DNA of 64,000 nt from Streptomyces gelaticus (GTDB lineage: Bacteria > Actinomycetota > Actinomycetes > Streptomycetales > Streptomycetaceae), in the NCBI RefSeq assembly GCF_014649535.1, contig NZ_BMTF01000015.1:56230-120229 (forward strand), read 5' to 3'. The notes under the pieces are model-generated. The model was not told the DNA's origin. It saw only the letters and a list, made by a program, of their open reading frames with translations, and did no database searches. Positions within the stretch are counted from its first letter, which is position 1, and each line of letters begins with the position of its first letter. The position numbers and the translations under genes are program-made. Shown piece after piece: positions 33,457 through 41,015 of this stretch.

Positions 33457-34033
33457 GGCCTGTCCGGCGGACCGCCGCCGGTGTCACCACCACGTCCACG
33501 GGGTGGTCGTGCGGTTCCTCCGGGACCTGTGCGACCACCTCGTCGTCGTAGAGCAGGACGATCAGCGCGGGATGCGCCCCGGCCGCGGCGAGCCTGGCCA
33601 GCACCCGGTCGTAGCTGCCGCCGCCGCGGCCGAGGCGCATCCCGCGCCCGTCCACCGCGAGGCCCGGCAGCAGCACCGTGTCGGCCTCCAGGACCGCGTC
33701 GGGGCCGAGCCGCGCGCCGTCCGGCTCCAGCAGTCCGCGGCCGGCCCGGACGAGACGGCCGGCACCCTCGTACGGCGCCCAGTCCAGATCGTTGTCCGCG
33801 AGGAGCACCGGCAGCAGCACCCGCACACCCCGGGCGCGCAACGCCTCCAGCAGCACCCGGGTGCCCGGCTCGCTGCCCACCGAGACATAGGCGGCGACGG
33901 TACGGGCCCCGGACAGTTCCGGGAGATCCAGTGCGCCCCGGGACAGAACCACCGCGGCGTTCTCCACGTCTTCCCTGGACAGAAGACGCCGTGCGGCCAG
34001 CAGTTCACGTCGGAGAAGTGCCTTTCGGGACAT
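33446..34033 (-). CDS. 5-formyltetrahydrofolate cyclo-ligase
   Basis: This 195-residue enzyme converts 5-formyl-THF to methenyl-THF with ATP. N-terminal KALLRRELLAARRLL, middle GVRVLLPVLLADNDLDWAPYEG and the ATP/substrate motif MRLGRGGGSYDRVLARL are present. The ATG at 34033 gives normal length; the frame is open to 34141 but the added residues are not family-like. It is divergent from galU and converges on the penicillin acylase gene, overlapping it by 11 nt at the stops. Confidence 0.9.
   Translation of the reverse strand: MSRKALLRRELLAARRLLSREDVENAAVVLSRGALDLPELSGARTVAAYVSVGSEPGTRVLLEALRARGVRVLLPVLLADNDLDWAPYEGAGRLVRAGRGLLEPDGARLGPDAVLEADTVLLPGLAVDGRGMRLGRGGGSYDRVLARLAAAGAHPALIVLLYDDEVVAQVPEEPHDHPVDVVVTPAAVRRTGPRA
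33455..33471. repeat. dispersed GGGCCTGTCCGGCGGA element, copy 1
   Basis: The 17-nt core AGGGCCTGTCCGGCGGA overlaps the convergent stop region of the penicillin acylase and cyclo-ligase genes. The same core occurs at 36444 and 43072. This copy lacks the long complementary arm. Confidence 0.75.
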
Positions 34034-34139
34034 CTCTGCGTTCAACGGGCACCCCTGGCTCTCTCGCATGTGCATATAGGCGTACAAAGTTAACCGGAGC
34101 CTCATCTTCCTCACATACGCACCCGATATGGTTCTGCGC

Positions 34140-35042
34140 ATGACTCAGTCGCACCCCAGGATCAGCAAGGCTGTCATCCCGGCCGCGGGGCTCGGTACCC
34201 GCTTCCTGCCGGCCACCAAAGCCACTCCCAAGGAGATGCTGCCTGTGGTCGACAAGCCCGCGATCCAGTACGTCGTCGAAGAAGCGGTGACCGCGGGCCT
34301 CTCCGACGTACTGATGATCACCGGCCGCAACAAGCGCCCGCTGGAGGACCACTTCGACCGCAATTACGAGCTGGAGTCCGCGCTCACCCGGAAGGGAGAC
34401 GCCGAACGGCTCAAAAAGGTCCAGGAGTCGAGCGACCTGGCCACCATGCACTACGTCCGGCAGGGGGACCCGCGCGGCCTCGGTCACGCCGTGCTGTGCG
34501 CCGCGCCGCACATCGGCGACCAGCCGTTCGCGGTCCTCCTCGGCGACGACCTGATCGACCCGCGCGATCCGCTGCTGGCCCGCATGGTCGAGATCCAGGA
34601 GCGCGAGGGCGGCAGCGTCATCGCGCTGATGGAGGTCGCGCCGGAGCAGATCCACCAGTACGGCTGCGCGGCCGTCAAGCCCACCGTCGAGGACGACGTG
34701 GTGCGCATCAGCGGCCTCGTCGAGAAGCCCGAGGCCGCCGAGGCGCCCAGCAACCTCGCCATCATCGGCCGCTACGTCCTGGACCCGGCCGTCTTCGAGA
34801 TCCTGCGCAGGACCGAGCCGGGCCGCGGCGGTGAGATCCAGCTCACCGACGCGCTCCAGCGCCTCGCCGAGGACGAGAAGATCGGCGGTCCCGTGCACGG
34901 TGTCGTCTTCAAGGGCCGCCGCTATGACACCGGTGACCGGAGCGACTACCTCCGTGCCATTGTCAGACTCGCGTGCGAACGTGAAGATCTGGGCCCGGAC
35001 TTCAAGACCTGGCTCCGCAGTTACGTCACCGAGGAGATGTAG
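34140..35042 (+). CDS. galU: UTP-glucose-1-phosphate uridylyltransferase
   Basis: The 300-residue enzyme makes UDP-glucose for cell-envelope glycans and trehalose. The nucleotide-binding start KAVIPAAGLGTRFLPATK is followed by PKEMLPVVDKPAIQYVVEEA, the GalU signature. GDPRGLGHAVLCAAPHIGD, FAVLLGDDLID and the sugar-phosphate region EKPEAAEAPSNLAIIGRY are present. The ATG at 34140 gives the standard N-terminus; an in-frame ATG at 34128 has no better signal. It is the first gene of a tight co-directional set with glp, moaC, mog and a GNAT. Confidence 0.93.
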   Translation: MTQSHPRISKAVIPAAGLGTRFLPATKATPKEMLPVVDKPAIQYVVEEAVTAGLSDVLMITGRNKRPLEDHFDRNYELESALTRKGDAERLKKVQESSDLATMHYVRQGDPRGLGHAVLCAAPHIGDQPFAVLLGDDLIDPRDPLLARMVEIQEREGGSVIALMEVAPEQIHQYGCAAVKPTVEDDVVRISGLVEKPEAAEAPSNLAIIGRYVLDPAVFEILRRTEPGRGGEIQLTDALQRLAEDEKIGGPVHGVVFKGRRYDTGDRSDYLRAIVRLACEREDLGPDFKTWLRSYVTEEM

Positions 35043-35046
35043 CACT

Positions 35047-36357
35047 TTGAGCAGCACGATGTGGTCGGTGGACGAGCACCTGGCAGACATTCTCGAAGCG
35101 GTGCACCCGCTCGAACCCATCGAGCTGCAACTGCACGACGCCCAGGGCTGCGTCCTCGTCGAGGACGTCATGGTGCAGGTCGCCCTGCCGCCCTTCGACA
35201 ACAGCTCGATGGACGGGTACGCGGTCCGGGTCGCCGATGTCGAGGGCGCCGACGAGGAGTTCCCCGCGGTGCTCACGGTCGTCGGAGACATCGCGGCGGG
35301 CAGTGACGGCCTGCCCGGCGGCCGGGCCATCGGCCCCGGCGAGGCCGCCCGGATCATGACCGGCGCCCCGCTGCCGGCCGGTGCCGAGGCGGTGGTCCCG
35401 GTCGAGTGGACCGACGGGGGTACGGGCGGCGGCCCCGCCGACACCATGCGCTCCCTCAGCGACGCCCCGGAGGCGGCGGGCGGCGAGGTCCGGGTGCACC
35501 GCCCCGTCGAGGCCCGCGCCCACATCAGGGCCCGCGGGAGCGACGTCAAGCCGGGCGAGCTGGCGCTGAGCGCCGGATCGGTGGTCGGCCCGCCGCAGAT
35601 CGGCCTGCTCGCCGCGATCGGCCGCTCGACGGTGAAGGTGCGGCCCCGGCCGCGCGTCGTCGTCGTCTCCACCGGGAGCGAACTGGTCCAGCCCGGCGAG
35701 GAACTGACGGGCGGCCGGATCTACGACTCGAACAGCTTCGCGCTCACGGCCGCGGCCAGGGACGCCGGAGCGATCGCCTACCGCGTCGGCGCCGTCACCG
35801 ACGACGCGGACACGCTCCGCGCCACGATCGAGGACCAGCTGATCCGCGCCGACATCGTCGTCACCACCGGAGGCGTCAGCGTCGGCGCGTACGACGTCGT
35901 CAAGGAAGCCCTGTCCTCGGTGGGCGACGAGGACGAGCCGGGCAGCGGCATCGACTTCCGCAGGCTCGCCATGCAGCCCGGCAAGCCGCAGGGCTTCGGC
36001 TCGATCGGCCCCGACCACACACCGCTGCTGGCACTGCCGGGCAACCCCGTCTCGTCGTACGTCTCCTTCGAGCTGTTCGTACGGCCCGTGATCCGCGCTC
36101 TGATGGGGCTGCCGGACGTGCACCGCCCCACCGTCCGGGCCGTGCTGGCGACCGACGAGGCGCTCGCCTCGCCGTCCGGCAGACGCCAGTTCCTGCGCGG
36201 TACGTATGACGCGGAGGCCGGCACGGTCACCCCCGTCGGCGGTGCCGGATCGCATCTGATCGGCGCACTCGCGCGGGCGGACGCGCTGATCGTGCTGCCC
36301 GAGGACGTCACCTCCGCCGAGCCCGGCACGGACACCGAGGTGATCCTGCTCCGCTGA
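35047..36357 (+). CDS. glp: gephyrin-like molybdotransferase Glp (MoeA family)
   Basis: This 436-residue MoeA-fold protein has the family motifs LPPFDNSSMDGYAVR, GEAARIMTGAPLPAGAEAVVPVEW, STGSELV with RIYDSNSFAL, VTTGGVSVGAYDVVKEAL and LLALPGNPVSSYVSFELFVRP. Classical MoeA inserts molybdate into adenylated molybdopterin. In Corynebacterium the corresponding protein Glp binds FtsZ and the membrane receptor GlpR. A GlpR/SepX homologue lies 2 kb downstream here, so a divisome role is likely in addition to, or instead of, cofactor synthesis. TTG at 35047 follows GAGGAG and gives MSSTMWSVDEHLAD; it lies 4 nt after the galU stop. Confidence 0.88.
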   Translation: MSSTMWSVDEHLADILEAVHPLEPIELQLHDAQGCVLVEDVMVQVALPPFDNSSMDGYAVRVADVEGADEEFPAVLTVVGDIAAGSDGLPGGRAIGPGEAARIMTGAPLPAGAEAVVPVEWTDGGTGGGPADTMRSLSDAPEAAGGEVRVHRPVEARAHIRARGSDVKPGELALSAGSVVGPPQIGLLAAIGRSTVKVRPRPRVVVVSTGSELVQPGEELTGGRIYDSNSFALTAAARDAGAIAYRVGAVTDDADTLRATIEDQLIRADIVVTTGGVSVGAYDVVKEALSSVGDEDEPGSGIDFRRLAMQPGKPQGFGSIGPDHTPLLALPGNPVSSYVSFELFVRPVIRALMGLPDVHRPTVRAVLATDEALASPSGRRQFLRGTYDAEAGTVTPVGGAGSHLIGALARADALIVLPEDVTSAEPGTDTEVILLR

Positions 36358-36420
36358 TTCCCGGGCGGTGGCGGTACGGTGTCTGGCGCTGTGCCTTCCC
36401 GGGGACACCCCCGGGCCCCC

Positions 36421-36470
36421 GGCCCGCACCCCGGTGCGGGCCCAGGGCCTGTCCGGCGGACAGGCCCTGG
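36421..36470. repeat. two adjacent hairpins including dispersed GGGCCTGTCCGGCGGA element, copy 2
   Basis: GGCCCGCACCC/GGGTGCGGGCC (36421-36442) is followed by CCAGGGCCTGTCC-GGC-GGACAGGCCCTGG (36442-36470), a perfect 13-bp stem. It lies between glp and moaC, so it could attenuate the operon. The core matches copies at 33455 and 43072. Confidence 0.8.
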
Positions 36471-36505
36471 CGGGCAACCGGCGCCCTACCGCGAGGCGGA
36501 GTTAG

Positions 36506-37006
36506 TTGAGTACGCAGAACAGGCTGACGCACATCGACGAGGCGGGCGCGGCCCGCATGGTCGACGTCTCGGAGAAGGACGTCACCGCGCGGGTGGCCCG
36601 CGCCAGCGGCCGGGTCCTCGTCTCGCCGCGCGTCGTCGAGCTGCTCCGCGGCGAAGGGGTCCCCAAGGGCGACGCCCTCGCGACCGCCCGGATCGCCGGA
36701 ATCATGGGCGCCAAGCGCACCCCCGACCTGATCCCGCTCTGCCACCCGCTGGCCGTCTCCGGCGTCCAGGTCGACCTGAGCGTCGCCGACGACGCGGTGG
36801 AGATCGCGGCCACCGTGAAGACGACGGACCGTACCGGCGTCGAGATGGAGGCCCTGACAGCCGTCTCCGTCGCCGCGCTCACCGTGATCGACATGGTGAA
36901 GGCGGTCGACAAGGCGGCGGTCATCACGGACGTACGGGTCGAGTCGAAGTCGGGCGGCAAGTCCGGCGACTACCGGCGCACGGCACCGGACGGGGCGGAC
37001 GCGTGA
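36506..37006 (+). CDS. moaC: cyclic pyranopterin monophosphate synthase MoaC
   Basis: This 166-residue enzyme of molybdenum cofactor biosynthesis converts the MoaA product to cyclic pyranopterin monophosphate. THIDEAGAARMVDVSEKDVT begins the fold, and PLCHPLAVSGVQVD, DRTGVEMEALTAVSVAALTVIDMVKAVDK carry the conserved His, Glu and Lys residues of the active site. TTG at 36506 is preferred because GGCGGAG lies just upstream and no other start fits. Its stop overlaps the mog GTG by 3 nt. Confidence 0.92.
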   Translation: MSTQNRLTHIDEAGAARMVDVSEKDVTARVARASGRVLVSPRVVELLRGEGVPKGDALATARIAGIMGAKRTPDLIPLCHPLAVSGVQVDLSVADDAVEIAATVKTTDRTGVEMEALTAVSVAALTVIDMVKAVDKAAVITDVRVESKSGGKSGDYRRTAPDGADA

Positions 37007-37527
37007 CGGCGCCCGGCGCGTCACCGGACCCGTCCCCCTACCGCGCCCTCGTCGTCACCGCCTCCAACCGCGCCTCGGCCGGCGTCTACGCCGACAAGGG
37101 CGGCCCCCTGATCTCCGAGGCGCTCGACCGGCTCGGCTTCGCCGTCGACGGGCCGCAGGTCGTGCCCGACGGCGACCCGGTCGAACAGGCCCTGCGCGCG
37201 GGCGTCACCGCCGGGTACGACGTCATCGTCACGACCGGCGGTACGGGCATCTCGCCCACCGACCGCACCCCCGAGGCCACCCGCCGCGTCCTGGACCACG
37301 AGATCCCCGGCATCCCGGAGGCGATCCGCGCCGAGGGCCGCGGCCAGATCCCCACCGCCGCGCTCTCCCGGGGCCTCGCGGGTGTCGCGGGCCGCACGCT
37401 CATCGTGAACCTGCCGGGCTCCACCGGCGGGGTGCGCGACGGACTCGCCGTCCTCGCCCGTCTCCTGGTGCACGCCGTCGACCAGCTGCGCGGCGGCGAT
37501 CACCCCCGACCGGGGAGCCCGAGCTGA
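37003..37527 (+). CDS. mog: molybdopterin adenylyltransferase MogA/MoaB family
   Basis: This 174-residue MPT-binding-fold protein has ALVVTASNRASAGVYADKGGP, VIVTTGGTGISPTDRTPEATR (the conserved Gly-rich motif and the downstream Asp), PGIPEAIRAEG and VNLPGSTGGVRDGL. It adenylates molybdopterin before molybdate insertion. The GTG at 37003 overlaps the moaC stop (GTGA). Its own stop overlaps the next gene's likely CTG start (CTGA), so translation of the three genes is probably coupled. Confidence 0.9.
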   Translation: MTAPGASPDPSPYRALVVTASNRASAGVYADKGGPLISEALDRLGFAVDGPQVVPDGDPVEQALRAGVTAGYDVIVTTGGTGISPTDRTPEATRRVLDHEIPGIPEAIRAEGRGQIPTAALSRGLAGVAGRTLIVNLPGSTGGVRDGLAVLARLLVHAVDQLRGGDHPRPGSPS

Positions 37528-38156
37528 ACGTCTCGACCTGGCCGGTGGTCCTCAGCGACGGCGGGATCGTGCTCCGGCCGATCAAACTGCGCGACCAGCG
37601 CATGTGGCGCGAGGTCAACCGGCGCAACCGCGACTGGCTGCGCCCCTGGGAGGCGACCGTGCCGCCGCCCGCCCCGGGCGGGCCGGTGGCCCGGCGTCCC
37701 ACGTACCGTCAGATGATCCGGCATCTGCGCGCCGAGGCCAACGCGGGCCGGATGCTGCCCTTCGCCATCGAGTACGAGGGCCGGCTGGTCGGTCAGCTGA
37801 CGGTCGCCGGGATCACCTGGGGCTCGATGTGCTCGGGCCATGTCGGCTACTGGGTCGACCAGGACGTGGCCGGCCGGGGCGTGATGCCGACCGCGGTCGC
37901 CCTCGCCGTCGACCACTGCTTCCGCACGGTCGGACTGCACCGCATCGAGGTGTGCATTCGGCCGGAGAACGGGCCCAGCAGAAGGGTCGTGGAGAAACTG
38001 GGATTCCGCGAGGAAGGTCTGCGCCCGCGCTATCTCCACATCGACGGTGCCTGGCGGGACCATCTCATCTATGCGCTCACCGCGGAGGAAGTACCCGACG
38101 GACTGCTCCGGCGCTGGCACCGGGCACGACCCGGAACGCCACGGGAAATAAAATAA
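37524..38156 (+). CDS. GNAT N-acetyltransferase (RimJ/RimL-like); apparent CTG start
   Basis: The protein has 210 residues from CTG 37524. The RimJ/L pattern is visible in VLRPIKLRDQRMWREVNRRNRDWLRPWEA, the acetyl-CoA region VGYWVDQDVAGRGVMPTAVALAVDHCF and NGPSRRVVEKLGFREEGLRPRYLHIDG. It acetylates a protein N-terminus or small amine; the target is unknown. CTG-AAC-GTC-TCG-ACC-TGG-CCG gives the NVSTWPV start typical of homologues. GGGGAG lies 7 nt before it and the CTG overlaps the mog TGA. The first conventional start, GTG 37545, would lose STWPV and has no site. Confidence 0.88.
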   Translation: MNVSTWPVVLSDGGIVLRPIKLRDQRMWREVNRRNRDWLRPWEATVPPPAPGGPVARRPTYRQMIRHLRAEANAGRMLPFAIEYEGRLVGQLTVAGITWGSMCSGHVGYWVDQDVAGRGVMPTAVALAVDHCFRTVGLHRIEVCIRPENGPSRRVVEKLGFREEGLRPRYLHIDGAWRDHLIYALTAEEVPDGLLRRWHRARPGTPREIK

Positions 38157-38211
38157 GTGTTCGATATTGATCGGTAGTTGGCTGATACCGAACGTACAAA
38201 TGCCCATGATT

Positions 38212-38254
38212 GATCCGAACAATCACAAAAAAAGTCCGTGATATCAGCCGGATC
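38212..38254. promoter_or_regulatory. nested dyads in the sepX/glpR leader
   Basis: GATCCG (38212-38217) pairs with CGGATC (38249-38254), and inside it ATCAC (38222-38226) pairs with GTGAT (38238-38242). They lie in an unusually A+T-rich 150-bp region. This is a candidate developmental-regulator site; no regulator can be assigned. Confidence 0.4.
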
Positions 38255-38258
38255 GTGC

Positions 38259-38263
38259 GACAC
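38259..38263. promoter_or_regulatory. WhiA-type GACAC motif upstream of sepX/glpR
   Basis: A single GACAC lies ~50 nt before the start codon. GACAC is the core motif bound by the sporulation regulator WhiA; a 5-nt match alone is weak evidence. Confidence 0.25.
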
Positions 38264-38314
38264 ACCGGGCCAATTGGCGGATGCCTCCCCGCAAACCCCT
38301 CTACGGTGTGAGAT

Positions 38315-39469
38315 GTGAGCAGCAGCGGCCTCATCTACGCAGTCATCGTCGGGGCCTGGGCCGCCTACTTGGTGCCGATGTGGCTCCGCAGGCAGGACGA
38401 GCTCAACGAAGCCCGTCCGACAGAACGCTTCAGCACCGCCATCCGGCTGCTGTCCGGACGGGCGGCGATGGAGCGCCGGTACGCCAAGGACCTGCGGGAG
38501 CGCATCGGCGAAGAGGCGGAGCCCGGCGCGGACCCGGATGCCGACACGGACCGAATGGATTCCGTGGACGTCCGGGCCTTCGCCGCGCCCGACGCGCACA
38601 CCGAAGCCAGGGTGTACGACCCGGCCCAGGCGCTGGAGCGCGCGTCCGAGGAGCGCCCCGAACCGGCACAGGCGGAGTCGAAGGCAAAGGCAAAGGCGTC
38701 GGCTTCCGCGCGACGCGCACGCCAGCGCCCCGGCGGAACGGACGCCGAGCGTGTCCGGCGTGCCCAGCGCCTCCAGGTTCTCGCGCGCCGTCGGCGCACC
38801 ACCGTCGTCCTCTTCCTTGCCTTCACCCTCGGCGCGGTCGTCGCGGCAGTCGGCGGCCTGCACTTCCTCTGGGCACCCGCGGTTCCGGCCGTGCTGCTGA
38901 GCACGTACATCGTGCATCTGCGGGCCCAGGAGCGGCGCCGGTTCGCCTTCACCATGGACCGGCGCCGGGCCGAGGTGGCGGCGCAGCACCTGCGCGAGAG
39001 CCGCACCCGCAGGCACCAGCCGGCCGCGGCGGCCCCGGCCGAGCCCGACGAGGAACCCGAAGCGCGCCGCCCCGAGCCGGAGCCCGCGCCCGTGGTCTCC
39101 CCGCAGGAGGCCGGCCGCCGCGCCCTGGTCGAGCAGACGGACCACGCGGAATGGGTCGACCAGCAGCGCGAGCGCGGCCGGGTCCAGGGCGACACCTGGG
39201 AGCCGGTCCCGGTCCCGCTGCCCACCTACGTCACCGCCCCGGTCGCCCCGCGCGCCACGGGCGGCGTCGAGGTCGGCAACCCGGAGACCTGGAGCGCGGC
39301 CCGCTCCAGCGCCGCCGAGCCCACGGGCACCTCGCACCCCGTGGTGCCCCCGGTCGACCCGGCGCCGCGCCAGCGCACCAACCAGTCCCGCCGCACCCGC
39401 GACCGGGGCCGGACCCCCCTCTTCGACCAGTACGAGGACGGGGAGCGCCCGAGAGCCGCCAATGAGTGA
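38315..39469 (+). CDS. sepX: divisome membrane protein SepX / Glp receptor GlpR
   Basis: The protein has 384 residues. An N-terminal TM (GLIYAVIVGAWAAYLVPMWL, ~5-24) carries the hallmark WAAYLVPMWLRRQDEL. A charged linker RPTERFSTAIRLLSGRAAMERRY and a Lys-Ala/Ser-Ala low-complexity stretch follow. A second hydrophobic block sits at ~162-203 (VVLFLAFTLGAVVAAVGGLHFLW and AVPAVLLSTYIVHL), then a long disordered Pro/Arg/Glu-rich C-terminus. This family is SepX in Streptomyces (Z-ring and septum function) and GlpR in Corynebacterium (receptor for Glp, linking FtsZ and polar growth). The GTG at 38315 lies 158 bp after the GNAT gene, so it probably has its own promoter. Confidence 0.85.
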   Translation: MSSSGLIYAVIVGAWAAYLVPMWLRRQDELNEARPTERFSTAIRLLSGRAAMERRYAKDLRERIGEEAEPGADPDADTDRMDSVDVRAFAAPDAHTEARVYDPAQALERASEERPEPAQAESKAKAKASASARRARQRPGGTDAERVRRAQRLQVLARRRRTTVVLFLAFTLGAVVAAVGGLHFLWAPAVPAVLLSTYIVHLRAQERRRFAFTMDRRRAEVAAQHLRESRTRRHQPAAAAPAEPDEEPEARRPEPEPAPVVSPQEAGRRALVEQTDHAEWVDQQRERGRVQGDTWEPVPVPLPTYVTAPVAPRATGGVEVGNPETWSAARSSAAEPTGTSHPVVPPVDPAPRQRTNQSRRTRDRGRTPLFDQYEDGERPRAANE

Positions 39470-39565
39470 GCCCGCTCCGGGCCGCTGCGCCGCCGCCTCG
39501 GCTGACCAGCACGGACCGGATTTCCGAGCACCCCGTTCGAGGTGCTAGAGTTTCACTCGTTGCAA

Positions 39566-39639
39566 GGGCCTGTGGCGCAGTCTGGTAGCGCACCTCGTTC
39601 GCATCGAGGGGGTCTGGGGTTCAAATCCCCACAGGTCCA
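39566..39639 (+). tRNA. tRNA-Ala (anticodon CGC)
   Basis: The 74-nt cloverleaf has acceptor GGGCCTG/CAGGTCC with the G3-U70 pair that defines alanine identity. The anticodon stem CCTCG/CGAGG encloses loop TTCGCAT (anticodon CGC), and the T-arm is TGGGGTTCAAATCCCCA. CCA is not encoded. Confidence 0.93.
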
Positions 39640-39648
39640 CCGCACACA

Positions 39649-39686
39649 CGAGATCCCGCCCGATCGAAAGATCGGGCGGGATCTCG
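39649..39686 (+). terminator. hairpin terminator after tRNA-Ala
   Basis: Perfect 17-bp arms with a GAAA tetraloop lie just downstream of the tRNA. They also face the aldo/keto reductase gene end, so the terminator may work in both directions. Confidence 0.85.
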
Positions 39687-39783
39687 TCATTCAAGTCTCT
39701 ACTCGGATGAAAGTTGTCCAAGCCGGCCTGCCGACCGCCGGGAAATCGGGGTCGGTACCGGAACCGGCGGGCCGGGACGCGGA

Positions 39784-40770
39784 TCAGTGCACGGCGTCCA
39801 GGCGGGCCCGCTGATCGTCCGTCAGTTCCAGGTCCACCGCCGCCAGGTTCTCCTTCAGCTGTGCCATCGACGACGCCCCGGCCAGCGGGATCACGGGCAG
39901 TCGGCTGCCGATCTGCCAGGCCAGGACAACCTGGTTGATGCCGGCACCGGTCTCGGCGGCGACCTCGCGCAGCACGGCGAGACGGGCGGGTGTGCCGGGG
40001 TGGTCGTAGTCCTGGGGGAGCGGCTTGTCCGGGCGGGTGTAGGCGCCCGCGAGCAGGGGTGAGTACGCGACCAGGGTCAGGCCGGGCTCGGCGCGCAGGT
40101 AGCTGAGCATCTCGGGTCCGGCGTGGCCGAGGCTGCCGTCCTCGAAGAGCGGGCTGGGGATGTCGAACCGGGGGCGCAGGTGGCTGTGCTGGTACTGCAG
40201 CACCTCGTAGCCGGGCAGTCCGGCCGCAGCCGCGAGCGCTCGGGCGCGCTCCACCCGCCAGACGGCGTGGTTGCTGGCCCCCAGCAGCCCGACCGTCCCC
40301 TCCGCCGTCAGCTCCCCGAACGCCTCGACGGTCTCGCCGAGCGGTACGGTCCGGTCCTCGATGTGCGCGTAGAGCAGGTCGAGCCTGTCCACGCCGAGCC
40401 GTTCCCGGCTGCGCTCGGCGGCCTCGCGGACGGCCTTCGCCGACAGGCCCTCCGCGTTGTCGACGTACCCGGTGCCGGGCGCGAGGGGTTCGGCGCCCAC
40501 CTTGGTGGCGATGACGATCTCGTCTCCGACACCGCGACTGCGCCGCCACTTCCCGAGCAGCCGCTCGCTCTGGCCGCCGAGGCCGCCATCGACCCAGTAG
40601 GCGTAGTTGTCGGAGGTGTCGATGAAGGTGCCGCCCGCCTCGACGAAGTGGTCCAGGACGGCGAACGAGGTCTTCTCGTCGGTCACCGACCCGAAAAGCA
40701 TCGCGCCGAGCGCGAGGATGCTCACCTCGCGGCGGGTGGCCGGATCCGTTCCGATGGTGCGGTACTTCAT
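39784..40770 (-). CDS. aldo/keto reductase
   Basis: This 328-residue NADPH-dependent carbonyl reductase has the catalytic tetrad Asp51 and Tyr56 (FIDTSDNYAYW), Lys90 (IVIATKVG) and His136 (DLLYAHIEDR). The coenzyme-binding end contains VVLAWQIGSRLPVIPLAGASSMAQLKENL. The ATG at 40770 follows GGAGGGG. A perfect 16-bp palindrome 60-75 nt upstream is a likely operator. The substrate is unknown; the gene stands alone. Confidence 0.92.
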   Translation of the reverse strand: MKYRTIGTDPATRREVSILALGAMLFGSVTDEKTSFAVLDHFVEAGGTFIDTSDNYAYWVDGGLGGQSERLLGKWRRSRGVGDEIVIATKVGAEPLAPGTGYVDNAEGLSAKAVREAAERSRERLGVDRLDLLYAHIEDRTVPLGETVEAFGELTAEGTVGLLGASNHAVWRVERARALAAAAGLPGYEVLQYQHSHLRPRFDIPSPLFEDGSLGHAGPEMLSYLRAEPGLTLVAYSPLLAGAYTRPDKPLPQDYDHPGTPARLAVLREVAAETGAGINQVVLAWQIGSRLPVIPLAGASSMAQLKENLAAVDLELTDDQRARLDAVH

Positions 40771-40829
40771 GACTGTCCCCTCCGGTTCCGGCCGCCGTGG
40801 TCCGGTGGCCGTGGAAGGGAGTGTGCTTG

Positions 40830-40845
40830 TTGAAGTGCACTTCAA
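40830..40845. promoter_or_regulatory. perfect 16-bp palindrome upstream of the aldo/keto reductase
   Basis: TTGAAGTGCACTTCAA is fully self-complementary and sits in the promoter position of the reductase gene. It is probably the binding site of a dimeric repressor or activator encoded elsewhere. Confidence 0.6.
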
Positions 40846-41015
40846 GGCAAGGCGGTTCGGACCGCTGTCGAGCGGGTCCCTGCCGGCGGCGCACCTGTTC
40901 GCGGGGAGGCCGGGTGCCGGGCGGGCGGCGCCTGCCCCGAGGCGGGCGTCGCCTACGCTGACCGTGTTCACCCGCATGAGTCCTTCCGGATTCTCTGCAC
41001 GGAGAGGAGCGCCCG

